Assembly (NCBI RefSeq): GCF_014066305.1 | Contig: NW_023501132.1 | Location: forward strand, 1 to 64,000 | Length of the DNA: 64,000 nt | DNA from: Letharia columbiana | Lineage: Eukaryota; Ascomycota; Lecanoromycetes; Lecanorales; Parmeliaceae | Direction of reading: 5' to 3' | Shown: one piece after another, positions 22,766 through 38,000 of the stretch | Position numbering within the stretch: position 1 is the stretch's first letter | Layout: the number at the start of each line of letters is the position of its first letter | Notes under the pieces: model-generated | Database searches by the model: none | Told to the model about the DNA's origin: nothing | Seen by the model: the letters and a program-made list of their open reading frames with translations, nothing else | Made by a program: the position numbers and the translations under genes

Positions 22766-25700
22766 AGCGAGTATTAGAAATCTTCTCGAGAAATTAGCTT
22801 ATTACTATCGCCTTAACGTCTTAAATTTCTTAAGAATTCCTCTTAATAATAGTTTTACAAATTTTATAGTCTTATTATTAGAATTTTATCGAAGTATATC
22901 TTCTTTAAATTAGTCTAAAGCTCTTATATAGTTTAATACTCTTTCTAGCAATATTATAAAAGCAATTATATCTCGCTCTATATTTACTATATATAATAAT
23001 TTCTCTAAGATTACTAATATATTAGTATTAAAGTAACTTCGAAAGTTTAATTTTAATATAAAGAATTATTAAGATAAAGAAGATCGTTTCTCTCTAGTTA
23101 AGTATCTGAAATATCTCGATATATTTCTTATCGACGATGCTTTCGAGTAATTAGAAAGTTACTTAAAAGCTATTCGACTTTTTATTAAAGTAGAGTATTT
23201 TAGTTTTTAATAAATAATCTAGTAGTTTTAAACTATATTTTATAAGAAGTTTTTCTTAAAAGCTATAGAAGTAAGTGCGATCTTTATCGATATCGAGATT
23301 ATAAATCTATATTAACGTTTTAAAGAATTTCTTACTTTTTATTTTAAGCGTATTATTAACTTAATATAGAGAGTTAAGATTAAGAATAGACTCGCTACTA
23401 TTTCTAATACTATCTTTAGTCTTCTTAAATCTACTATACTCGATATTATTCTCTATATATTTATTAGAGAATTAAATAATTAAGAGATTTAAAAGAAAGT
23501 AATAAGAGGTATAGTATCTTCTAATAGATCTTTATATATGATTTATAATCTTATAGAAGAAGTATAATATATTAACATCGAAATCTAGAAGTTTTTAAAT
23601 AAAGAATCGAGATTCGACTAGCTATAGTTCTATAAATCTCTTATAAAACGAAACTTATTAAAGTAGTAGATGATTTTCTTACTTGCTTTTTATTAAGCTA
23701 CTAAAGCTTTAAGGCCCTTATATTATTAATCTTAGTTTTTTTATACGAATTCATCGAAGTAGCTATTAGAGACTTTTATAAGATCTTAATATTTTATATA
23801 ATTTTAATCTCTAGAGTATTATTATTCTTTATACGAAGTTTCGACTTTTACTTTAGCTTCGACTTCGATCTTAGCTTAGAATTTTAATAAAGAAAACGTT
23901 AGTAGAAGCGAACTCTCGAATTCTATAGCTAATAGTCGCTTTTATAATTATTAGTTTATTTTAAAAGATATACTCGATTATAGTACTTCGAAAAACTCTT
24001 ATATTAATAATATAATTTATTAGTCTTATAGAAAAGATAGTTAGCTATATATTAAGTGTGATATTAAGAATTATATCTCTTCTTATTATAAGAATACTTT
24101 ACTATCTACTTAGAAATAGTTATATCTAAGAATACTTATTTTCGAGAATAATCTATAATTAAACTTTGCTTTCGTTAGATTTGAGGAGTTTAATGAATCT
24201 TCTAAATCTTACGAAATTATTTCTTCGCCGAAGTCTTCTATAGCTTCTTCTTCTTCTTCTTCTACTAGATCGAGTTAAGTAACGCCTTTAAGCTCTATAA
24301 ATTCTTATATTTTATCTTATTTTAATTTAGTGTAGTTTGAAGTAATAAGGCTAAATCGATCTCGTTTCGCTAATGTAAAAATCGCTAAAGCTTTTCTCGG
24401 TGAAGGATTAGAATCTAATAAGCGAGCTTATATAAAAGAAGTATTAGTACTAGTATCGATATCTTAGCGATAATAAAAAAAGCAATCTAAGAGGCTTTAA
24501 TTAGTATTTATTTAATTATAGTAATTTATATTATAGTAGTTTTAGATATCTTAGTATTAGTAAAAGTAGTTTAATATTAATCTAAATTTCGATACTTCTT
24601 TCTACTCGCTATAAGTTTTTATTTAAGTAGATTTATAGTAGCCTTCGATAGCTATAGATTAAAGATCTTCTTTCTAGAATTAACTATATCTATTTTAAGC
24701 TATTTTGAAAGAAGAGTATCTTAAATATAAGAGTAAGAAGCGAGTTAATAAGAAAGTAGAATCTTAGCCTTTAATAGACTTATTTAATAGATTAGAATAT
24801 AATTCTCTTATATTAATTTAATATATACTTAAGAGTATTAAAGTTAATATGAGTATAATGAATTTTATAATATAGTTATCTACTATATATAAGAAGTTAA
24901 AGCGTTTTTATATTTAGATTTTTAAGAAATAAACTTTAAAGTCTACTGCGGATGCTACGCAAGCTTCTTTAATTAGCTTTTAATCTACTTTTATCTAATA
25001 AATTTCATAGATATCTATATTATCTTTAGGATATCTATAAGTCTATTAATTTATATTAATATTTTCTTTTATATTAGTACTATAAGTATCTATATCTTAG
25101 CCTTCTTAATAGACTTTAGAAAACTCTACTATATTAGTATTCGTATTTTAGATTAATATTTTTACTATAAAAGCTAAGAAGTATATACGCTTTCTAAGCT
25201 CTCTTATAGATGTAAATAAGACGTTTCGTATTTCTATTATTATAAGGAAATAGAATAGATTCGACGTTAGTCTCGAGAAATCTTATATTTAGATAAATTA
25301 AGATTTCGATATAAATGTAATATCTTCTAAACTAATATACCTTCTAGATCTATATCTCTATCTACTTTCGAAGATTAGATTTAAAGATCTTTTCATATAT
25401 ATAGCAGATTATTATAATATTATACTAGAATATTAGATATAGCTTATAATTAATATAAAAGGAATTTAAAGAAATATTCGATACTTTATAACTTCGAAAG
25501 TTGTATTCATTACGAAATTAGAAAGATCTAAATATCTTAGTCTAATTCTCGGAATTCTATAGCTTTAAACTATAAATACTTTTATTTCGATTCGCTTTTC
25601 TATTATTTTCCTAGGAGATAGATCGGAAGACGAGGAAGTTCGAAGAATTATGGGTTTGGAAATAATTTTCTATAAAGATTATAATTTGTTAATATATTCT

Positions 25701-27300
25701 AAGTTCGCTATAATTATTTCGAAGGCTATTAAGTAGAATAAGTTAAAGGCTTTCTTTAAGAAAATTAATTCTTTAGAATTTAATAGTTTTTTTAATTTTA
25801 AGGATAACTTATTAGATATTAAAGAGATTAAGCGTTAAGATTTTTAGTAAATTAAGTCTATCTTAAGTAAAATATTAAATTACTAAAGTTTATAAAAGTT
25901 TATCTTAAAGATTTAAGCCTCTTAAGTATCTTTATTATTATCTTTAAAGCTCTTAATTCTTTTTTTTTATTAAAGTAAATAACTATTATAAGCTTTTTAG
26001 ATTAGTTTATTAAAGTCTTTAATATTTCGAAAACGCTAATATTATTATTTCTATAGATATCTCTTAAGTAAGTATTTTCTACTAGAAAAATAATTCGCCG
26101 AAGTTTTTTATAGTATTTCTTATTACTAGAACTTAAAGAATAAATTAATAAACTAGAATTAAAATTAGTTCTTAAATCGCTTATTATTATAGTAGAGTAG
26201 AGACTATAAGTATTACGATTATTATATTAATATAAATATCTTAATAGAGAAGATCTAAGAGATCTATCTTATATGAATCTTATTATATATCGAGTATATA
26301 TTATATCTAATACGAAGTCTATTTTCTCGAAATCTTAGAAACGCTAGCTTATTTATACGAAGTAATAGCTAAGAAAGCTCGTTTAAGACGACCTTAAAGG
26401 TAATATCTACGAATTTACTAAACCTGCGAATAAATATCTATCTTTATAAAATATACGGGCTATTATAATAGATAAAGTCGAGGATCTAAAATCTACTAAC
26501 GAGCTCTAAATAACTTTCGATTATTCTTATATTATAAAGCTTTTTTTAAGAGCTTATCTTAAGCTAAGCTCGAAAGTTTATAATTATCTATCTAATTTAC
26601 GTTATAAATATTTATTCTTAACTAATTTAAAGTATATATATCTTATAATATCTCTATATTCTAATAATAGATATTACTTTATTTTTATTATTTTAGATAT
26701 TAATTAGATATAGTCTATAAGAATATAATAGAGATTATAATTTATAGACTTTATTATAATAAAGCTAGCTTATAGAGTATTTAATTCTATTTCTTCGAAA
26801 TCTTCCTTACTATATTTATTAGATTTTAAGATTTTATCGCCTTTTATATTTTATATAGATGACTTCTTTAATAATTTCTACGACTTTAAGAATCTATTTT
26901 TCTTTCTATAGTATTACTTCTTTTCTAGAGTCGAGTAAATTAAGTTACTCTTATTCTTTAAGAAATTATAATTATTTATATTATTAATTAAGGCCTTTAA
27001 TATAATTTATATTATTAAAAAATATATTTATATTTTTAAAGAATAGATTATTAAAGTAGCTAAGTAGTTTATTTCTTTAGATTAATTAAAAGTTCGAGGT
27101 TTCTTAGAAACTATCGATATTACGCGTCGGTAGATAAAGAACTTCGCGGAAATTATAAGATCTCTTTTTAGACTTATAGAAAAGATAAAATAGCGGTAAA
27201 CTTAAGTAGAATAGCTATTCTTTAAAATTCTATATATTAAATATATTATAAGAATAAGTATATATAATATTAACTTAAGTTAAATTTTTTATATATTAAT
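22766..27300 (+). pseudogene. Ty3/Gypsy element, gag to reverse transcriptase, RIP-degraded
   Basis: The plus strand reads gag, then pol. Gag ends with a zinc knuckle of spacing CX2CX4HX4C near 24045-24095; the second Cys survives as TGT, and the other ligands read Tyr, as TGY or CAY to TAY changes predict. RT shows 'FYIDDFFNNFYDFKN' with the catalytic Asp pair at 26858-26863. The end of the thumb region is at 27090-27190 ('ITRR*IKNFAEIIRSLFRL'; family W at the stop). The reading then dissolves into homopolymer sequence. Stops are mostly former Gln or Trp codons. The rest of pol lies at 27525-27632 (RNase H end) and 47750-48900 (integrase), so the element was interrupted by the 28021-47749 block. 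Confidence 0.85.
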
Positions 27301-27632
<332 letters not shown>

Positions 27633-27645
27633 AAATTAAACTCAA

Positions 27646-27679
<34 letters not shown>

Positions 27680-27796
27680 TATTTTTTTTTTAAAAATTAT
27701 TTAAAAAAAAAAATTTAAAAAAAATATAAAAAAAAAAAAAAATAATATTTTTTTTTTTTTTTTAAAAAAAAATTTTTTTAAAAAAAAAAAAAAAAT

Positions 27797-27842
<46 letters not shown>

Positions 27843-28020
27843 AAAAAAAAAAAAAAAAAAAATAAATTAATTAAAAAAAAAAAAAAATTTTAATAAAAAA
27901 AAAAAAAAAATTAAATAAAAAAATAAAAAAAAAATAAAAAATAAAAAAAAAAAAAAAAAATATAAAAAAAAAAAAAAAAAAAAAAAATATATATTTTATA
28001 TATATAAAAAAAAAAAAAAA
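27633..28020. other. Homopolymer 'mush' hiding the left junction of the 19.7 kb block
   Basis: This tract is almost entirely A with short T runs, ending exactly where the inverted-repeat element sequence becomes readable ('AAGTTTCTATAAAATTTGAA'). The outermost ~15 bp of the left terminal repeat and any target-site duplication are lost here. Confidence 0.75.
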
Positions 28021-28150
28021 AAGTTTCTATAAAATTTGAAATTGCTAATCGCGCGTTAATCGCGAAAATTATAAAATTCGTCGAATTAGTAAATCTAATT
28101 AAAATTCGCCTAAATTCCGTCTAATTAGTAACTATAATTTACTTTTTACA

Positions 28151-28310
28151 CGCTATTCGCCGATTTAGTAATTACTATTTATTATTAAAATGCTATTCGC
28201 CGATTTAGTAATTACTATATACTATTTAAATAATATTTATTAATTTAGTAATTACTATATATTATTCGAATAATATCCGCTAGTTTAATAATTACTATAT
28301 ATTATTTAGA
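28151..28310. repeat. Four 40 bp subterminal repeats
   Basis: The core 'GATTTAGTAATTACTAT' or a variant recurs at 28161, 28201, 28241 and 28281, an exact 40 bp period, about 130 bp inside the left end of the large element. The related motif 'TTACTAAACCGGCGGAATTTT' is repeated in the matching end of M3. Subterminal repeats often serve as transposase binding sites; that role is inferred here. Confidence 0.85.
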
Positions 28311-28880
28311 TGATTTTTCTAGTATATATAATTAAAATATTTTAAATAATAATCGTCTTATACTAATATTTTATTATTTTTATAATTCGCGATATTAATT
28401 TAACTTTATAAGTTAGATTTAACTTAACTTAGTTATATTATAAGCTTAGTTCGACTTAACTTAATAATACTATCGCTAGATATTAAATCTATATATATAA
28501 ATTTATATTACTATATTAAGTAATCTATCTTTTCTACTAAAGATAAGAGTATTATCGTTTATAATATATCTTATAAGCGCTAATTATCTAAGAAGAAAAA
28601 TCGTCGCTAGTATACTTCTCTATCGCTATAATCGCGTTAAAGTTAATATAATATATATAAAGATCGATAATATATATTTATATCTCTATTATTCGATCTT
28701 AACTCTACTAACCTCTTCTCTTAATATCTAAATTCCTTCGAAATTTATACGTGTTAATACTTATTAAAGTATTAGATATCTTTCTTATAAAATCGAAATC
28801 GACTTTCTTAAGTTAGAAGTTTCGACTTTTAAATAATTATATATATAAGAATATAGCGAGTAGTAGTATATATAAATCTC

Positions 28881-29207
28881 CTCCTATAATATCTTACATT
28901 AAGGCTTTCTTCTAATTTATTATATTTTTAAGATAATATATCTTAGTTCTAATATTATCATATAGACTATTAATAACTCTCGCCGTCTTATACCCTCTAT
29001 AATAGTTTATATTAAGACTTTCTTCTAATTTATCGTATTTTTTAGAATAACGTATCTTAGTTCTAATATTATCGTATAGACTATTAATAACTCTTATCGT
29101 CTTATATCCTCTATAATAACTTATATTAAGACTTTCTTCTAATTTATCGTATTTTTAAAATAATGTATCTTAATTCTAATATTGTTATATAGACTATTAA
29201 TAACTTA
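28881..29207. repeat. Three tandem 113-114 bp repeats
   Basis: Units share 'CTTTCTTCTAATTTAT', 'TATCTTAGTTCTAATATT' and 'TATAGACTATTAATAACT'. Their 'AAGRCTTTC' marks are at 28901, 29014 and 29128. The third unit is slightly more degraded. They lie just inside the large element; coding status is unknown. Confidence 0.9.
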
Positions 29208-32200
29208 GAGAAACTTTAGATAATAGCCCTTATTATAAGTAATAACGTTCTTTAAGTTATAAGAAGTCGCGAATTAATTTAATAGTAGTCTTCGGCGTTA
29301 AAATACTTAGCTAAATACTTTTTAAAGCGTATTAATATCTCTCTAATTAGAAAAGAGCTCGCTCTCTCTTCTCTTTCTAATTACGATATTTACGTATATA
29401 TTCTATAATTATAAAATTTCTCTTCGCTTAGCGAACTTTAAAGATAGTTTAAAAGTTATTTAAGTCGAGAAGAGTATTCGAATTAAGAAGGGTATTTAGA
29501 TTGAGAAAGATATTCGAGTTAAGAAGAGTAACTAGAATCGATTTTACTTATTATATATTTAATCTTATTTCTAATATTTTAAAATTTAGATTTTTAATAT
29601 CTCTATTATCTTATAGTATAGCGTATATTAATCTCCTTTACTACTCTATAACTCTTATTTAGAAAATTCGAATTATAAATATTATTATATTAATTAAAGT
29701 CGATAAAGCTATTAATATAATAAAATTTTTTATCTTTTATTAACGCGAGTATAATATATATACTTCTCTCGATCTTTACGAGGCTATAGAATCGTTATTT
29801 TTTGAGAGTTCTTAAATTCCGCGCTATTAATAGCTACGCTCTTTCTACTTTTACTATATTATAATATTTCTAAACTTATTTATTATATCGATACTTAAAT
29901 ATCTTTATAAAAATACTCTATAGATAAGTCGATCTTTATCTAAAATCTCTACGAGCTAGATCTATCACTTTTATTATAACTAATACTTTTCTTATTAATT
30001 TTCTTAAAAGAATCTTATTAATATTAAAGGTCTATTAATTATATTTATAAATTTAAGCGTAATCTCTACGCTATCTTTTTCGAAAGAGTTAATTAATAGA
30101 TTTATAGATAACGACGTCTTTAAATAAATAAGCTATATCTAGAGAATTCTCTTTAAAAGTCTTTTAATATCGAATATTAAAATAAATGTAAATCGAATAT
30201 CGAGTATACTTATTTATAGTTCGCCTTATATATATTAATATTATTATCTCTCTTAAATAGATAATATTTTTCTTAATTTTATTTAATCTATTCGAATAAA
30301 GGCAACTAGAGCTTCGAGAAAAGTATTTAACTTTAATTATTTAGTAATAGCCTCTATTAATTATTAATAACGACTATTATAATAATTTATCTATCTTATA
30401 ATATTACGCTTCTTATTATTCGCCTACTAACCTTAGATATAAAGATCTAAAAGAAGTTTTTATCTTAATCTTCTTCTCTTTTTTTTATAATCTCTTAATT
30501 ATAGATAATAATACTTCTATATCTTAATACTTAATAAGATTATATATTGTAATTATCTTCTAATATATACGATATTATAATATATAATCTATTTAATATA
30601 GTTATTATACTTATTTATTAATTCGTAATACTTTTTAAAGAATTTAATATATATCTTTTCTCTTATTTAAGTAGTTAATTTATCGAGTAGATTAAATAAT
30701 TATATTATTTCGAGTAAGTAACTAATACTATAAAACTTTAAGAAGTTAAAATAACCTTTATTCGTCATTTTATCTAGAGATCTATATACTCGAAAAATCT
30801 CTTTTAGTAGATTAATTCGAGCTAGGGCCGCGAGTAGATATCGAATAATATTATTATTATAAGAACGATATCTTATTAATATAATAAGATTAAGAATAAC
30901 GCGATCTATATATAGCGTATTCGAATTTAACTTAATTAAGATCGATATAAAGATAATTATTATTATCCTCTATAGAGTTTAATTATTCTCTTCTATTTAC
31001 TATATCTTCTTACTTAGAGACTTAATATATCTTAGATTAATATAACTAGAGATCGCCTAAAAGCGAGTATTAAGAAGCTTATTTATCTTATTCTCTATCT
31101 TTATAGTTTTAATATATTTAATTTATTATTTAAGTAGATAGTCTATAAGTTCTCTTAATTATTAAGAAGTATAGAATATCGAAGTATTATAGTTAATATA
31201 TATTAATAGCGAAGTAGTTATCAATAAAAGAATAACGGTTGTAAAGTATTATATCTTATAAGTATTTCGACGTCTTTTTAATATATCTCTTTTATAGTCT
31301 TAGCTACTTAATTATACGCTTAAATATTTACTTAGAATATAGAGATTAAGAAGTATAATCGCTCTCTCTCTATAGATAAGATCGTATATATAGAATAGTA
31401 TCTATCACTTAAGATTAAAGTAATTATTATTTATTTTTTATAGTTTAATATTATAGTAGCTAGTATTAAATAATATCTTCGAGTTAAATTATTCGCGTAT
31501 TATATATTAATATTATATTCGAAAGTATTCTTTAATTATTAAATATACTTCGTTAGTAAATAGTATATCGCGAGAGTATAAGAAGTTATTTTTAATTATT
31601 AAATTTAAGATATAGTAATAGATCTAGACCTTAGCTTCTTTTTTTATAATAATTAATATTATTTCTAGAATCGCTATACTCGATCTACTATATACGCGTT
31701 ACGTGTTTTATTAAAGATTTTTAATTATAATATAAATCGACTAAGTATATTAATTCTTATATATTTAAGAGAGATAAGTTTTATTTAATATTAAAATAAT
31801 AAAAATAACGATAGAGCTATTAGATAGCTTATTCTACGTTTTTTATTATTAATTCGCGTATATATATCTCGCTATAGACTCTCGCTTTATTAGTATTTCT
31901 TTAGCATATAAATTAATAATATAAACTTATATTAAAAGATTTATATACTAGAAACGCTTTAATAATATTTATAATATCGAAGTAAATAATATAATATATC
32001 TTCGATCTTAATTTAGATTTAAAGTTATAAATTTTAAAAGACTAACTAATTTAGCCGCCGTCGATATTATTATTATATATATTCTATATCTTATATCTTA
32101 ATAATTTCGCGTTATTAAAGCTATAGTTATCTCGAAATCGCTATAAATAAATATCGCGAAAGAATTTATTAATATTATTATCGAAGAGTCTCAACTTAAA

Positions 32201-35049
32201 AAACTATAGCGTTAGCGTATAATCTTTCGAGATTTAAATAAATTTTAAAAATTATTTGTATTAAATATCGACTCGACGTTTAACTTAGTTTAATAATTAA
32301 ATATCGATTTCATTTAACTAAGAGACTTCGATTTAAATTATAATTTTATCGATCTCTTAGCGTCTCGCTCTTTTCAAATATAATTCTATAGAGTTAACTA
32401 TTAAAGACGAAATTATAATATTATAACTTAAGTCTATTATAGAGATAGAGAGTACTATTATCTTATTATTTAGATTTATTATTTATATCGCGTTTATTCT
32501 CTCTTTCTCTATCTTCTACTTATTTAATTACTATTATAATATCAAATTTATAGTTATATTATCTTCGAATAAATATATATCTTCTTCTCTTACGATAATT
32601 AGAGCTATTAGATTATTAATACTATTAACTATATCGCGATTTATAATATTAAAAAACGCGTATAAAAGAATCGATTTTCGCTTTTTATAACCTCATAGAT
32701 ATCTAATAAGTTTACTACTATTTTTATATTATTTTTTATAAAAGCGATATACTCGATATATATTCTCTTATCTATTATTAATTAATTATAAGATATATAT
32801 TCTTTAATAATTAATAACGTATTAACGTCTTAACGAACGTATATTACTACTCTAGTCTTACTTATCGTAAAGTCTTAATTTTAACTTTATATTCTTTATA
32901 GTTATATAAAAGATATTTATAAATTTATATATAAAAAATATCTTATATTAATAAATATTTATAAAAAGAAAGAGTCTATAACGAGCTATCTAGAGGAGAA
33001 ATACTTTTATTACTTTTAAATATTTCTTTATATTTAATATATATATAATTAAAGCGCTTTTATATATATAAAACTACGTTTATATATTTACTTTAAAATA
33101 GTAAAGTCGTCTATAGAGTATATAATTTAGAGATATATATTTTATATAAAAGAAATTAATTTTACTTTAATTTAAATCGTTTAATTTAGATAGTAGTACC
33201 TCTAAAAATAATCTTAAGTATTATAAAAGAAATATATTAAATCTATTTATTATTATTTATAATATATAGCTATTTTATTATATTTAGCTAGCTAATATAT
33301 CTTTATATTAAAATAAAAGTCTTTTAGATATAAATAATCGAAGTTAAACGAACTATTAAGAGTTATATATATTCGAAGAGAAGATAATCTAATTAATCGA
33401 TTTTTATAGATATAAAGAAGAAAGAAGATTAATATATCTACTAAAAAAGAAACTCGACTATCTACTAATCGATTAAAGAGTAAATAAAAATTATATAGAT
33501 ATAGTATTTATTAATCGCTATATCTTACTATTACCTCTTATATTAAAGAGTTAAAATAAGTATTAATTTTCGAAATACTAATTATCGAAGTAATTATTAC
33601 TACTTAAACTCTATCGAAGATTATTAATTTCGAAATTACTAGTAGAGAATAGATCTTAGAAAATTTATATTATTATTAAATAAATTTATATTCCTAGTAG
33701 ATATAGTAGCGAAATTTATATTTTTATTATCGATATATATATTACTAATTTTAACGCTAATCGAAGCTTCTATCGAAGTTTTTACTAGTAATTAATTAAA
33801 GTTAGTTAAAAATATAATATATTAATATTTAATTAAGACTATCGAGATAGTTATTAATAAAATTAGTATTAATTAAAATTTACTTATAATTAATTAAAGT
33901 TAATTAAAGATATAATATATATTTCGAAAAATAATATCGAATATTCGACTCGAACTCTATAGTCTTATTTAAATTTCTTTTATCTTATATCTTACTTAAT
34001 CTAACGTATATTTTCTTACTATCGTATTATATATATTATTATATTAATATTTATATTTTCTTTAAACGATATACTTATAATAGTAATATCTATCGAAATC
34101 AATTTTTATCTTAAAATCGACGTCGCTAAGTTAGACATCGTCGCGAATTAAGATAATATTCGCAAAGAACTTTAATTTTTAAAGCCTATATTTAAAGTAA
34201 TAAAAGAGAAATTCTCGCGTTAATTAAGATATAAAGGTCTTTAAAAAAAGTCTATAAGATTATATAAGAGAAAGATTAATATTATTATAAGCGAGATTAT
34301 TTAATTACTATTTATTCTTAATTATATAACCGCGTAAGACTCTAGCTTTCTTCTTAAATTCTTATATAAATTAATTTTATTAATTAATAAGATATTTATA
34401 AAGTAAGAGAAGTAATTACTTAAGAGGAAATCGATAGAAATATAAAAAGATGGATATATAAAGATCTAGAAGCTCTTAATAATTAAAAGATTAATAAACC
34501 TCTATTAATTTAGTAGACTATCGATTAAAAATTCCCTTAATATTAACTCTCTCTAACTTATTATTATCGATAATCTAAATAAGTATAAACTTATCTCTAT
34601 TTAGAAGTTAATAAATAATTTAATAATAATCTCTCGATTCTAAAAGCAACTTAGTCTTAAAGCTCTTATTACTTATCTTTAATTAAAATAATTTTAAAGC
34701 GATATTAATAAAAATTCTATAATATTATTTTATCTAATTTATAAAGTAGATAATACGAGCTTAGCTATAGATAATAATAATAACTTATAAAAGATATATA
34801 AGTATTAAAAGCGAGTATATATATTCGAATAGCGGATATTCTTATAACGCGTAATTAAAGATTTATTAATCTCGCTTTTTTACGTTAATAATAAGTATTA
34901 ATATTAATTCTAACTTCGATTAAGACGTTAGATATCGAAGCTAGTATCTTTAAAACTTCGCGAGACTTATTAATACGCTTATATTCTTAATCTTAATAAT
35001 TTTTTAAGATATTTAAGCGTTTAGTTTTTTCTTCTATTAAATTAAAGTA
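29208..35049. pseudogene. RIP-degraded interior of the large element, left part
   Basis: Long stretches read, on the minus strand between about 32000 and 30400, as protein-like sequence broken mainly by TAA/TAG stops (for example 'HVTRIQQIEYSDSRNN' near 31690). This suggests a former minus-strand gene. I do not recognise the family. The rest is AT-rich with no motif found. Confidence 0.35.
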
Positions 35050-38000
35050 AATCTCGAAATTTTTAATTTTTTCTAATTTTTATAATACTCTATCTTAATC
35101 TAATTTTATCGAAATTCCGCTTTCTCTTTATTCTATTATTACTCGACCTTCGATCTTATTATCTAATCTACTTAATATTTATAAAGAAAATAAAATAGAT
35201 TCTTAACTTATTAGTATTAGCTTAAATAAGAATAACTCTTAACTATAAATTTATTATTATTTTCTATAAAAGAAGTTCGTTAATAATCTAATAGATAACG
35301 TTATTATACTTAAAATTTATAAAAGTAATAACGCGCTTTCGCTATAAAAGGGGAAGCGTTTAATAATAAAAGATACTATATTAATAAAGCTCTTAATTAA
35401 ATAAGATTATATTCTTCGATTAGCTAATTCTTATAATATTAAAATTAATAAGATTATAAGTTAAAGAAAGATATAGAATAATATAAAGGCCGGCGATAGA
35501 GATCTAATATTAAAGTATATATTCGAGTATTATTAATTATTTATTTTTTATATTAATTAATATAATAAAAAGATAAAGCTCGATAAGAAAGGGAGATCTT
35601 AGTAGTTTAATATAACTTAATAAATTATAAAGTAAGTCTTATAGCTTAATCGTAATAATATAAATATCGATAATACTTAAATATTTAGAGACTTAGATTA
35701 TATCTTAGATTCGTAAAAAATATTAATTTCTATTATTTTAAAGATTTATTAACTCTACGATTTAATATAGCGACGCTTTTAAGTAAATATCTATAAAGAA
35801 GCTATTAATATAAATAAGCTTAACTTTAATAAGATAAATATATTTAATTCTTTTATTTAACTCGCTAATATAAATATTTTTTTAGATTCTAATATTATTA
35901 ATAAGTTAAATATTTAAATAATAACTTACTCTATAATTTAATATCCTCGAAAAGTATTAAAATATTACTATCGTTAAAGCTTTTAAAAAGTCTCCCTTCG
36001 CGAGTAAATATCTTATATTAAGATTTATTCGAAAAGATTAATAATCTTAATATCTTTTAATCGAGATATTTAATATTACTTACTTATATAAAGATAAAGC
36101 GAATTATATAGCTTAAATAATATCTAAGATAAAATTCTTTCTTATTATTATTCTAGCAAAAACTTTTATAAACTAGTTTATAAAAATTACTAAGCTTATA
36201 AATTTTAATAACCGCGATATTATATAACTCCGCGTATTTTATATATATAAATCGACTCGATATTATAGAGTTAGCGCTAAGCTCTTAATCTCTATAAATA
36301 TTAAATTACTTAAATATATAGTTAACATCTACAAATCTGAAAAGTAAATTTCCATACGATTTCCGTCGAGTCTATATTATAAGTACGATTTAGTACGATT
36401 TAGTTTATTAAGTAAACTTTATCTATATCTAATTCTTTTCGCCAATTCTATTAGTTTAGTAACTTTAAAAAATTTTTAGTAACTTTAAAAATTTTGCGTA
36501 ATACACTTTAATATACTCTAAGTACTATTCTATATATATATAATATTAATATATATTATTATTAATATACGTATTATTGTACGCTATATTAGAGTATTAC
36601 TTACGCGATTAATTTTATTAAATTATCTAATTTTATAGCTAAATTTAAGTTAACGTTAATACTTATCGTTATAAAATCTTATTATTATAACGTCGATTAT
36701 TAGAACTTTTCTTTTTTTATACGTATTACTACTAAATTAATAGAACTAATAAAAAAGATTAAGATAATTACTAAATCGGCGGAATTTAGACGAATTCTAA
36801 TTAGATTTACTAATTCGACGAATTTTATAATTTCCGCGATAAACGCGCGATTAGCAATTTCAAATTTTATAGAAACTTTTTAGATTTATAGATGAATAAT
36901 TAAGCTTAATCTAAATAAGAGAGATTCTTAATTTTAATAATTCTCGAGTTATATAAAAATTATATAAAAGCTATAATTAAAGATAAAGGGAAATTCGAAT
37001 ATAACTTCGTTATCGACTAGATCTATATTAATAAATTTTATAATATAAAATTAGATATCGTCTTAACTTCTATATTAATTAACGTTTATAAGATAGAGTA
37101 ATTTAGAATTATAACTAATAATCTCGTAAGTATATAAAAATTATATAAGAAGAAGCGAGTATATTATAATAGACTAGCGAAGGAGTATAAGTATTATTTA
37201 TTATTCGTATATAAATACTTAGTTATATTATAGACTAAATTCTTTATAAATATAATAACGATAGTTCTCTTAATAAAATAGTCGTAATAGGGAATAAATT
37301 CTATTATATTGATAATAATAGAGAAAGTATATTATAAGATTAGAAAGCGGATAGAGAATATAAAAGCTCGCTTACGTAGCCTATCGAATAAGAAATTAAA
37401 GAGAAATATTAACGAAATATAGATAATTCTAGATAAGCTAATAATTAAACGAATAACGAAGATAAGAATTATTAATAATAATACTTTATTTATTAAACTT
37501 TTATTATATAAGATAAGAAAGATTATCTATATATTAAATAAGGATTAGAGAAAGATATTATAGAATACTAATTAAACTATTTAAAATTAGATTAAAGCGA
37601 AATATATTATATAATATAAAAAGATTATAATCTAAGATTATAATATCTCTAACTTTATCTATAACTTATATTTTAATAAAGTTTATAAGCTTTAAATAGT
37701 AATAGTAATTTCGAATATCTTTAACTTCTTTAAATAATATCGACTAAAGCTAATTAATTCTAAGTATTAAAATAATAAGAATTATTACGAAATAAGATAA
37801 TAATAATTAAACTTTATAAAGCTAGATAATAAGAAAAATAACTAGCTTTAATATCTAGAATATAGTATTTATAATTACTATCTAGATGAGTTAATATAAA
37901 ATACTCTTAAGCTTATCGCCTTAAAGTAGTTAATTAATACTCTTAAGGAGGATATATATAAATATATTAAAAAATTAATCGTTTTTATAAGTTTCTCTAT

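Noticed and set aside
28151..28310. CRISPR-like array (regular 40 bp period)
   Set aside because: Units are contiguous degenerate repeats without distinct spacers, in a eukaryotic transposon.
36327..36893. Assigning M1-M3 and the large element firmly to Tc1/mariner
   Set aside because: TA flanks the large element's right end and M3, but M1 has CA and TG at its edges and M2 is mixed, so the target-site duplication is unresolved.
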